Shown in pieces: positions 1-6,854 of a DNA stretch of 11,489 nt. Positions within the stretch are counted from its first letter, which is position 1; each line of letters starts with the position of its first letter. Source of the DNA: a bacterium (lineage in GTDB: Bacteria; Patescibacteriota; Patescibacteriia; 2-12-FULL-60-25); the NCBI GenBank assembly GCA_024654265.1, contig JANLIO010000008.1, positions 1 through 11,489 on the forward strand, read 5' to 3'. A program made the translations under genes and the position numbers. Under the pieces are notes generated by a model, which did not search any database, was not told the origin of the DNA, and saw only the letters and a program-made list of their open reading frames with translations.

Positions 1-1023
1 CTCGGAACAAGCCCAACAGAAACCGGCAATACCACCGAAATCTCAGAGACTCCGTCGCGTGTCACCCTTATTCAGGACACGGTAACTCAAGCCGTATCAC
101 TCACAACAGACGGGAATGGCGCTCGCTTTTATAATCCAGAGGACGGACGTTTTTACCGCGTACTCGCAGACGGCAACATTGATCGGCTCGGAGATAAACA
201 ATTTTTTAATGTTGAAAACGTAAGCTGGGGGAACAAGAGTGATAGAGCCGTTCTTGAATTTCCGGATGGCCGAAATGTTATTTACGATTTTGATTCCAGT
301 CGTCAAACGACATTGCCACAACACTGGGCAGATTTTGAATTTTCTCCGAACGATGAAAATATTATTTCAAAAAGTGTCGGTCTTGATGAACGCAGTCGTT
401 TTCTTATTGTAACAAATGCAAATGGTGGTGAGGCGCGAGCGATCGAGTCCATCGGAAGCAACCAAGATCTTATTCATTCCTCATGGTCTCCAAATAATCA
501 AATTGTCGCATATTCCCTTACCGGAAATCCACAACCGGATGGCGCACAACAAGTTTTTTTCGTTGGCGAAAATCATGAAAATTTTAAATCCCTTATTGCT
601 CCGGGACGTGGCTTTATCCCGAATTGGTCACCAACGGGCAAACAAATTCTTTTCAGCGTGTATCACGAACGAACAGATCTAAAACCTGAAATCTGGATTG
701 CTGGCGGATCTGGAGATGACATCGGCGAAAATCGTCGAAGTCTTAAATTAAACACGTGGGCTGATAAATGCGTCTGGGAAGATGAAACCGCCATCATCTG
801 CGGTGTTCCGCAATCACTCGATTTTGGAGCTGGGCTTGCACCTCAAAATTTTCGTAGTAACCCCGATGACGTATATCGAATTGATTTAAAAAGCGGAATT
901 GCATCAAAAATAAGTACACCTGATCAAATATTTCCAATACGTCAGCCCATCCTACCTTCCGATAAATCTAAACTTATCTTTACAAATGCAGTAACAGGAC
1001 GACTCTACGAATATGAGTTATAA
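1..1023 (+). CDS. TolB/WD40-like beta-propeller protein, 5'-truncated
   Basis: The frame is open from the first base to a TAA, giving 340 visible codons; the N-terminus lies outside the window. Blade-like repeats are visible, such as FEFSPNDENII, SSWSPNNQIVAYS and PNWSPTGKQILFS. Their W/F-SP-(D/N/T)-G/N-x-I pattern is typical of the WD40-like beta-propeller repeats of TolB and PD40 proteins. Most of the visible part is blades, with no enzyme motif. A TTG near base 313 could be misread as a start, but the homologous-looking sequence continues upstream of it (for example GNGARFYNPEDGRFYRVL), so the gene is longer. The stop overlaps the start of the DsbA-like gene by 11 bases, so the two are probably co-transcribed and translationally coupled. 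Such propellers usually act as extracytoplasmic protein-binding scaffolds; a signal peptide or membrane anchor would be in the missing part. The exact role is unknown. Confidence 0.8.
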   Translation, partial: LGTSPTETGNTTEISETPSRVTLIQDTVTQAVSLTTDGNGARFYNPEDGRFYRVLADGNIDRLGDKQFFNVENVSWGNKSDRAVLEFPDGRNVIYDFDSSRQTTLPQHWADFEFSPNDENIISKSVGLDERSRFLIVTNANGGEARAIESIGSNQDLIHSSWSPNNQIVAYSLTGNPQPDGAQQVFFVGENHENFKSLIAPGRGFIPNWSPTGKQILFSVYHERTDLKPEIWIAGGSGDDIGENRRSLKLNTWADKCVWEDETAIICGVPQSLDFGAGLAPQNFRSNPDDVYRIDLKSGIASKISTPDQIFPIRQPILPSDKSKLIFTNAVTGRLYEYEL

Positions 1024-1720
1024 ACGATTCAAGAATCAAGCGATTGCTCTTGGCGTGATCGGTATGCTTTTCATCCTCACGGCGTCGATTTTTATCATTC
1101 GTGTTTTTTATTTCCGCGATACCCACTATCGTATTGGCAATGTCCCGCCTGAAATGATTAACGAACTCATTCCAAAGGATGTCCCCGTTTCTTCTCTCAT
1201 CCCTCCCGCTATACGACTTTACGATCCATTGCGCTATGGCGGAGCAACCTCTGTCATCTCCATCATCGAATTTGGAGATTACGAGTGCGAATTTTGCAAG
1301 GCGATGCACGAGATTATCGCGAATACACTACCGATATATCACGGAACCGTCCGTTTCGTATTCCGCGATCTTCCAATTATTGATAAACACAGAAACGCGT
1401 TGGACGCCGCTGTTTTTGCACGATGCGCATCACAACAGGGTACGTTTTGGCCAGTGTACGACGCGCTTATGCTCAGTTCAACACTCAATGAACGAGTGTA
1501 TCGTGAAATCATACAAAATTCAGATCTAGATAAAAATGAGATGGCAAATTGCCGTAGCAATCCTCAAATAACGGCGAGTATCCAACAAGACATTCAAGAA
1601 GCTCGCGCCGATGGGATCAAGGGCGTACCACTTTTCTTTATTGGGCGAACGGCATACGAAGGATACCTTACCGAAGAAGAACTACGCGATGCGATTCAAT
1701 CGGCACTTTCATCGCTATGA
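1013..1720 (+). CDS. Membrane-anchored DsbA-family thiol:disulfide oxidoreductase
   Basis: A 235-residue protein with an N-terminal membrane helix (about residues 10-34) followed by an extracytoplasmic thioredoxin-fold domain. The active site is CEFC (C92-C95), set after the beta-strand VISIIEFGDYE, and the cis-proline loop is GVPLFF (P206). C138 and C180 are a second cysteine pair often seen in this Gram-positive/CPR branch (BdbD-like). The family catalyses or isomerises disulfide bonds in exported proteins. The gene starts inside the end of the propeller gene and its TGA overlaps the next ATG (ATGA), so it belongs to a coupled operon. The two following genes encode very cysteine-rich exported proteins, which are its probable substrates; that link is inference. 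No strong Shine-Dalgarno precedes the ATG, as expected for overlap coupling. The family assignment is firm; oxidase versus isomerase direction cannot be told from sequence. Confidence 0.9.
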   Translation: MSYKRFKNQAIALGVIGMLFILTASIFIIRVFYFRDTHYRIGNVPPEMINELIPKDVPVSSLIPPAIRLYDPLRYGGATSVISIIEFGDYECEFCKAMHEIIANTLPIYHGTVRFVFRDLPIIDKHRNALDAAVFARCASQQGTFWPVYDALMLSSTLNERVYREIIQNSDLDKNEMANCRSNPQITASIQQDIQEARADGIKGVPLFFIGRTAYEGYLTEEELRDAIQSALSSL

Positions 1721-3486
1721 ACGTAAAAATCGGTTTTTTAATTCCCCTTCTTTTTTTTGCGATCCCGCAATCTCTTTCTGCGGAGACATGTTGCGCGTGC
1801 AAAGGACCATCGGAAGAAGTGTGTATCAATTTTCCGCAAGCGACCCTCAATGAAGTGGACTGCGGAGCTCTTCAAGAAAAAAGTAACAACGCGAACGTAA
1901 AAGTGCTTAACTGTTCTGATGCGTACGCGACAAATCTCTGCAAACCTGTCAGTAGCAATGGAAAGTGTGTAAACGGACCATTTAACGAAAGTGTGTACGC
2001 GCCAAAAGGATCCGGCACAAGCGCTTCAAAAAAAGCAGAGTCACAAACAGCGACAACATCAAACATCGTTCCTCCAACACTCAACGTTCCTATTCCCGGC
2101 TTAGAACTCGGTGTTCCGGTTCAACAAGGAAAATATCTAATCCTCCCTTTCTTATCACAATATATCAGTGCAGTGTACAGATACCTCACGGGGATTGCTG
2201 TTGTAACAGCAGCGATCATGGTTATGTACGGTGGCTTCAAATATATTGTCGCTTCGACAGGCGCGCAAGTTGAATCAGGTAAAAAAACAATCGTTGATGC
2301 CACGGTTGGACTTATTCTGATCCTAGGCGCGTACACTATTTTAAACACACTTAATCCCAACCTCTTAAAATTGGACGCAATAAAGGTAGAGGGTATTCGC
2401 CCTGACCCCATGTCATATCTAAGCGGTGGCCAAGACGCACGAAAAACGCTTGCGGAACTCGGTATTAATCCGAAGGACGATATACAACCAACAAATCTCA
2501 CCATCCCACTTTCAAACGAAGAATGCCCAGGACGCGACCCGAGCTACAGAGAACCAGGGGATGCCCAATTTGAATATATCGGACGAATGAGTATTTCACG
2601 TCGTAACTACACGATTCAGTGCAACGGAAGACAATTGGATGAGAAAATAATCAATTTTTATCTTGGAGAGCAAAAACGAACCGGTATTCCAGCAGGAGTC
2701 ATCATGGCTCAAATTGTTACGGAAGCAAGTCGTTGTGCTGTATTTGATTTAGCCGAAGGACGTGCCGGAAACATTTTTTATAATTATGGAGGCATCGGTT
2801 GTACGCAAGCTCAAGTCCCAAAGGATTCTTGCGCTCACGTCGCTTTTGTTGACGAAGGACCGTATTACGTAGACACAAAAAAACCGTACACAGGCGGTTT
2901 TTCGTGTACAAAACATAATGCGTCCATTTCAGAAAGTTGTGTGAGCATTTGCGTCAATAATACACGAAATTCTTTTACAAATTGCGGAAAAAATTGCTAC
3001 CCACAAAAATCACACGTCTCCGTTGTGAAGGATGGTCGAGAAATCTGGATTCCGTCTGTCCAATGTAGTCGAAAATTCAATTCGCCCCAAGAATTTTTGA
3101 ATGCTCATGCTGGTTTCGCTCGTTTTTGTCTCCCCTACAATGATAGTTCTATCAAATTCGCGTACTGCATTGGTGCAAGCACGTATGCCGGAGTCACAGG
3201 CGCAAAAGGACTCGTTCTTGCGATGATTATTGAACGAAATTGTTTGTGTGATCCAAAAACAGATTCACTCGGTTGCGAACGGAACAAAGTCCTCGAAGAT
3301 AATTTAGCAAAAAACGTTTATGAAAAACGGAATCTTTACAATTACGTAAAATTTAATGAGGACAAAAAACGTATTCCTGATTACGAAAAGATCGTACAAG
3401 AACTCTTTGATTCCACAGAGGGAAACCTCGTGCCGAGAAAAAAAGGTGAACTCAATCCAATGGATGATGTATCCCCACCTGAATAA
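1717..3486 (+). CDS. T4SS-pilin-like membrane protein fused to a glucosaminidase (GH73/lysozyme-like) domain
   Basis: 589 residues. Domain order: a signal peptide (hydrophobic 5-19, likely cleavage after A22); a domain with eight cysteines (C25, 26, 28, 36, 49, 66, 75, 84); a Ser/Thr/Ala linker; PTLNVPIPGLE at 120-130; and a VirB2/TrbC-type pilin domain with two membrane helices (about 140-170 and 190-212), bracketing MYGGFKY and ASTGAQVESGKK. After a spacer comes a C-terminal domain (about 305-510). There IPAGVIMAQIVTEAS and YNYGGIGC resemble the GH73 autolysin pattern (AQ-x-x-x-ES ... NN-x-FGIK), which makes E336 the candidate catalytic acid. That domain holds most of the remaining 16 cysteines, probably as disulfides. 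Predicted topology puts both end domains outside the membrane. ATG overlaps the dsbA-like stop. The pilin part is confident; the hydrolase call is moderate because the motif is divergent and a cysteine-rich insert (about 362-450) interrupts it. A goose-type or SLT-type lysozyme fold is an alternative. Confidence 0.8.
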   Translation: MNVKIGFLIPLLFFAIPQSLSAETCCACKGPSEEVCINFPQATLNEVDCGALQEKSNNANVKVLNCSDAYATNLCKPVSSNGKCVNGPFNESVYAPKGSGTSASKKAESQTATTSNIVPPTLNVPIPGLELGVPVQQGKYLILPFLSQYISAVYRYLTGIAVVTAAIMVMYGGFKYIVASTGAQVESGKKTIVDATVGLILILGAYTILNTLNPNLLKLDAIKVEGIRPDPMSYLSGGQDARKTLAELGINPKDDIQPTNLTIPLSNEECPGRDPSYREPGDAQFEYIGRMSISRRNYTIQCNGRQLDEKIINFYLGEQKRTGIPAGVIMAQIVTEASRCAVFDLAEGRAGNIFYNYGGIGCTQAQVPKDSCAHVAFVDEGPYYVDTKKPYTGGFSCTKHNASISESCVSICVNNTRNSFTNCGKNCYPQKSHVSVVKDGREIWIPSVQCSRKFNSPQEFLNAHAGFARFCLPYNDSSIKFAYCIGASTYAGVTGAKGLVLAMIIERNCLCDPKTDSLGCERNKVLEDNLAKNVYEKRNLYNYVKFNEDKKRIPDYEKIVQELFDSTEGNLVPRKKGELNPMDDVSPPE

Positions 3487-3492
3487 AACCCC

Positions 3493-4869
3493 ATGATCAC
3501 AAATCATTTTGCAAGATTCAAGGCTCTTTCTGGATCCATCTCGGTGATTGTATTTCTTTTTATTGGACTCTTTCCATCCACGGCGTCTGCCCTATGTTGT
3601 AAATGCATACGTGAGCAGGCTCCGGATAAAACACTTTGCCTCCAAACCGCGAAAAAAGCGTGTTCAGATATTGATCAAAAAAAACTTGGCGTTGTGTGCA
3701 CAGGCGAACTTTCTGAAACGCAATGTCAATCAATAGATTCAAATGCAAGCGCGGTTTGTTTTGAAAATCCAGTTCAAGTCGATACGATTGAACAAATAAA
3801 AACAGAAGAGGAAGCGAAAACGGTGAAGACGATTACAACACCGACGCTGAACGTCCCTATTCCAGGTCTAGATTTTGCTGCAAAAATTGTTGAACGCGGT
3901 GGCTATATCGTATTTCCATTTCTTGCACAGTATGTCTACGCCGTATACAAATGGCTCCTCGGGGCTACGATTGTCGCTGCGGCAATCATGATCATGTACG
4001 GCGGTTTCAAATATCTTATGGCGTCAACCGGAGCAAAAGTGGAATCAGGAAAAAAAATTATTGTTGATGCGATCGTTGGAATTGTTCTTGTGTTTGGCGC
4101 CTACACCATTCTGCAGGTTGTAAATCCATCAGCACTCACCCCAAGTTCAATTCGTCTCCGCAATATTCCTTACCAAGCATACTTCGAGGAAGAGGAGGGA
4201 AATGATCCGGCGTCAGTTCAGGGTGGGACTGTCTCGATGCCTCCAGCTCCCGGCTCACAATCAACCGCAAATCTTTCTTTTAAACTTCCTGTCGCTGTGT
4301 GTAGCGGACTTGCGTGTAAGAGCCTTTGTGACGGATGCGCACCAAAAGCAGATCTTCCACCACCTCCGGCAAATATCGCCACATCAAAAGATTTGGTTGT
4401 CATTCCATCAAGCCCCGGACTTCAAGGAAGTGGCACCTTACGACCACAGGCGATGGAAGCTCTTGTCGCAGCCGGCAAGGTAGCTCAAGGCTGGCAAGGT
4501 GGACCATACATCATCAAAATTATTGATAGTACCCGTCCATTCCATGCACAGGTTACTATCGCCTGCAAAGCATTTTGTAATAACGAAGGTAATAAAGTTG
4601 GAGTTACAATTGCACAACCCGGCGGATCCAAACATGGATCTGGAATTGCCGTTGACATTGTTTTAATGCGCGGATCAAAAATGCTCACAACATGTTGCAC
4701 AAGCAAAACACAAACAAAAACAATTTCGGAAGAAAATGGAAAAATACTTTTCGACATCATGTCTTCAGTGGGTTGGGTTCGACTGTGTAACGAAGCATGG
4801 CATTTCGAATGGGGAACGAAAGGCACGAGTTGCCGATGCGACAACTTCAAATGGCCTCCCAAGTGCTAA
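3493..4869 (+). CDS. T4SS-pilin-like membrane protein fused to a VanY-type D,D-carboxypeptidase (LAS metallopeptidase)
   Basis: 458 residues and a paralog of the preceding protein. It has a signal peptide (about 1-33), an eight-cysteine domain starting CCKC (35-38), PTLNVPIPGLD at 117-127, and the same two-helix pilin domain (about 137-210) with MYGGFKY and AKVESGKK. A Pro/Ser-rich, cysteine-containing linker (about 240-295) leads to a C-terminal peptidase. STRPFHAQ (R348, Q353) matches the substrate-binding S-x-R-x-x-x-x-Q of VanY/LAS peptidases. SKHGSGIAVDI gives zinc ligands H381 and D388 with the standard H-x6-D spacing, and EAWH gives catalytic E434 and zinc ligand H437. The family cleaves the terminal D-Ala or related peptide bonds of peptidoglycan. 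The ATG follows the upstream stop by only 6 bases, with no Shine-Dalgarno, so reinitiation is likely. Active-site residues look complete. Extracytoplasmic location follows from the predicted topology. Confidence 0.88.
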   Translation: MITNHFARFKALSGSISVIVFLFIGLFPSTASALCCKCIREQAPDKTLCLQTAKKACSDIDQKKLGVVCTGELSETQCQSIDSNASAVCFENPVQVDTIEQIKTEEEAKTVKTITTPTLNVPIPGLDFAAKIVERGGYIVFPFLAQYVYAVYKWLLGATIVAAAIMIMYGGFKYLMASTGAKVESGKKIIVDAIVGIVLVFGAYTILQVVNPSALTPSSIRLRNIPYQAYFEEEEGNDPASVQGGTVSMPPAPGSQSTANLSFKLPVAVCSGLACKSLCDGCAPKADLPPPPANIATSKDLVVIPSSPGLQGSGTLRPQAMEALVAAGKVAQGWQGGPYIIKIIDSTRPFHAQVTIACKAFCNNEGNKVGVTIAQPGGSKHGSGIAVDIVLMRGSKMLTTCCTSKTQTKTISEENGKILFDIMSSVGWVRLCNEAWHFEWGTKGTSCRCDNFKWPPKC

Positions 4870-4900
4870 ACCTCAATTAAATATAAAAAGCTTAGCTACC

Positions 4901-4943
4901 GGTGCCAGACCCCACGGGGTCTGGCACCGTGGGGTCTGGCACC
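4901..4943. repeat. REP-like GC-rich palindrome with a duplicated right arm
   Basis: Perfect 13-base arms, GGTGCCAGACCCC (4901-4913) and GGGGTCTGGCACC (4916-4928), with the right arm repeated at 4931-4943 (15-base period). The left arm can pair with either right arm. No U-run follows, so it is not a classical intrinsic terminator, although it lies just after the pilin operon and could still stabilise the 3' end. It looks like a dispersed extragenic palindrome (REP-like). The rest of the 171-base gap before radA holds no gene that I can support. Confidence 0.75.
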
Positions 4944-5040
4944 AGGGTGCCATACGGTGTGGATAACTTTTCCCAATGTCCCACATCCGAGCGTGAAGAT
5001 ACGGCTTGGCACTCCTTTGCGCGCGTGGCAATCTTGAGGC

Positions 5041-6408
5041 ATGCCAACTGTTACCCTTGTTTACACCTGCGCAAAATGCGACACGCAGTTTCCAAAGTGG
5101 ACGGGAAGATGCACGTCGTGTGGCGAATGGGGTAGTGTTAAAAAAGAACCGGATCGTATCGATCATTCTGAGCGCGAGAATATCCCGCGCGCCACACCCG
5201 GAAAAACCGTCTCCTTTGCAACGCCATCCGCAACAAAAACCGCCACAACTGAACCAACCGGCTTTGCGCCATTCGACACCGTGATGGATGGTGGGATCAC
5301 GCACGGCGCATCACTCCTCATCGCCGGACAACCAGGTATTGGAAAATCAACCCTCTTATCTCATGTGGGGCTTACAGTTGCTTTGCAAAAAAAACATGTT
5401 ATCTACGTCACCGGCGAAGAAACACCAACGCAGATACGCCGACGACTTGAACGTATTCATAATCAAATTCCGGAATCATTCCACTTCCTTGACTGCACAG
5501 ACACGGAAACCGTATGCGCAACAATCGAAGAAACAAAGCCTCAACTTGTCATCATCGACTCCATCCAATCCATGCGCCTTCGCGACATTGAAAGCGGTGG
5601 TGGATCGATCGGCCAAGTCAAAGCATCGTCTGCGCGTCTCACCGAAACCGCGCGTAAATCTGGGAGTACTCTTATTCTGGTTGGGCAGATCACAAAAGAT
5701 GGTGCCATCGCTGGCCCACGCGTGCTTGAACATCTTGTTGATACTGTTCTCTTTTTTGAAGGCGATCGCAATCACCACTATCGCATTTTGCGTGTGCTTA
5801 AACATCGCTTTGGACCAACGGACGAGAGTGCTGTTCTCAACATGACAGAAAAAGGTCTCGAGGCTGTTGATGATATCTCCAGCGAACTGCTTCGCGATCG
5901 CGCAAAAGGCGTGGCCGGCTCAACCATCACATGCATTGTAGATGGCCATCGACCCATGTTGATCGAAATCCAAGCGCTCGTTTCCCCTGCCGGATACGCA
6001 ACGCCAACGCGTAAAGTAACCGGAATCGATCTTTCGCGACTCGGAATCATCCTCGCCGTTCTTGCACGTCGCGCTGGGATCAACGTTGTTGATAAAGATG
6101 TATACGCAAACGCAGCAGGCGGGATTCAAGCCAAAACTCCGAGCGTCGACCTTGCTCTTGCGATTGCCATTGCAAGTGCCGTAAAGGACAAACCTCTTGA
6201 TCCACGACTTGCTGTTTTCGGAGAAATCGGGCTCACAGGTGAACTTCGCCCCGTGCATCTACCTGACGCACGCCTCAAAGAACTCCAACGACTCGGCTTT
6301 CGACAAGTCCTTATTCCAAAAGGCCAACGCGTCAAAGCCCCAAAAGACCTCACACTCATCCAAGCCAACGAACTCCGAGAAGCGCTCCAAATGTTACATC
6401 TGATTTAA
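5041..6408 (+). CDS. radA: DNA repair protein RadA (branch migration ATPase)
   Basis: 455 residues, the usual RadA length. In order: an N-terminal C4 zinc finger CAKC...CTSC (C10, C13, C24, C27); a RecA-like ATPase core with Walker A GQPGIGKST (96-104) and Walker B LVIIDS (169-174); the RadA-specific KNRFG motif, here KHRFG (254-258); and a C-terminal Lon-protease-like domain (about 290-455) with YANAAGGI and GEIGLTGELRPV. RadA is a cytoplasmic hexameric helicase that extends heteroduplex DNA during recombinational repair. The ATG is preceded by TTGAGG 2-7 bases upstream, a close and weak ribosome site; no better start exists because the zinc finger begins at residue 10. A weak promoter-like pair, TTGGCA and CAATCT with a 17-base spacer, sits directly upstream, but I do not rely on it. 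The Asn-to-His change in KNRFG is the only oddity. Confidence 0.97.
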   Translation: MPTVTLVYTCAKCDTQFPKWTGRCTSCGEWGSVKKEPDRIDHSERENIPRATPGKTVSFATPSATKTATTEPTGFAPFDTVMDGGITHGASLLIAGQPGIGKSTLLSHVGLTVALQKKHVIYVTGEETPTQIRRRLERIHNQIPESFHFLDCTDTETVCATIEETKPQLVIIDSIQSMRLRDIESGGGSIGQVKASSARLTETARKSGSTLILVGQITKDGAIAGPRVLEHLVDTVLFFEGDRNHHYRILRVLKHRFGPTDESAVLNMTEKGLEAVDDISSELLRDRAKGVAGSTITCIVDGHRPMLIEIQALVSPAGYATPTRKVTGIDLSRLGIILAVLARRAGINVVDKDVYANAAGGIQAKTPSVDLALAIAIASAVKDKPLDPRLAVFGEIGLTGELRPVHLPDARLKELQRLGFRQVLIPKGQRVKAPKDLTLIQANELREALQMLHLI

Positions 6409-6413
6409 TGCTA

Positions 6414-6444
6414 ACGAGCTAGTAGCTGGTAGTTAGTAGCTCGT
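6414..6444. repeat. Stem-loop just after radA
   Basis: ACGAGCTA (6414-6421) pairs with TAGCTCGT (6437-6444) around a loop that itself repeats the AGTAGCT/TAGTAGC theme. It starts 6 bases after the radA stop and is followed by an imperfect T-rich stretch (TTTGTTTCTTT). It may act as a weak terminator for radA, but the stem is AT-containing and the T-run is broken. Confidence 0.45.
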
Positions 6445-6461
6445 ATATGGATTTGTTTCTT

Positions 6462-6561
6462 TGACACCCCCTGCGGTCCCCCTTGCCAAGGGGGACATTG
6501 TCTTAATGTATTCTTCAAAGAAGATTCTCTCCTTCGCAAGGGGAGATACAGAGGGGTGTCA
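6462..6561. repeat. MITE-like 100-base element with TGACACCCC terminal inverted repeats
   Basis: It begins TGACACCCC (6462-6470) and ends GGGGTGTCA (6553-6561). The two halves are imperfect mirror images, each carrying its own hairpin: GTCCCCCTT/AAGGGGGAC (6476-6484 and 6488-6496) and CTCTCCTT/AAGGGGAG (6527-6534 and 6538-6545). A small central hairpin, TCTTC-AAA-GAAGA, lies between them. Complete symmetry, terminal repeats and no coding capacity fit a non-autonomous miniature element. No clear target-site duplication is visible. Confidence 0.6.
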
Positions 6562-6590
6562 GATTCATTCCACTTCCTTTTCCTTTCTCC

Positions 6591-6732
6591 CTTCCGTCAT
6601 CTCGACTGAGGAGGTTCTGCGACGAATGGAGAGATCCCTTTATTTTGTCATCCCGAAAGCATTCGGGATCCCTTTTCTAGGGTTAGATCATTTTGAAGAG
6701 GGATCTCTCCACGACGGTCGAGATGACGGAAG
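6591..6732. repeat. Large imperfect inverted repeat with a nested hairpin
   Basis: The left end CTTCCGTCATCTCGAC (6591-6606) is the reverse complement of the right end GTCGAGATGACGGAAG (6717-6732). The inner part GGAGAGATCCCT (6628-6639) pairs with AGGGATCTCTCC (6699-6710). In the middle sits a separate hairpin, ATCCCGAA/TTCGGGAT (6650-6657 and 6662-6669). A further copy of the arm, GGTCGAGATGAC, recurs at 6755-6766. This is the GTCATCTCGAC / GTCATCCCG style of dispersed intergenic repeat. The spacer between convergent radA and recG holds no credible gene. Confidence 0.65.
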
Positions 6733-6803
6733 ATGAGGTCAGATGACGAATGGAGGTCGAGATGACAGGATAGGAAAGGAAAAGTTGAAGCGCGCCTCGA
6801 TCT

Positions 6804-6827
6804 CCTGGATCTTGGATTAAATCCAGG
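6804..6827. repeat. Hairpin upstream of the recG stop
   Basis: CCTGGAT (6804-6810) pairs with ATCCAGG (6821-6827), followed by ATGACAG. It is another GTCAT-type stem, lying 27 bases beyond the 3' end of recG. No U-run accompanies it on either strand, so a terminator role is uncertain. Confidence 0.5.
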
Positions 6828-6854
6828 ATGACAGTAATAAATGAAAACCTCCCT

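Noticed and set aside
4901..4943. Intrinsic terminator or CRISPR-like repeat
   Set aside because: There is no U-run after the stem, and only one left arm with two adjacent right arms and no spacers, so neither label fits.
6461..6736. A 91-codon + strand frame between radA and recG
   Set aside because: It is built wholly from the MITE-like and inverted repeats, so it is a repeat artefact.
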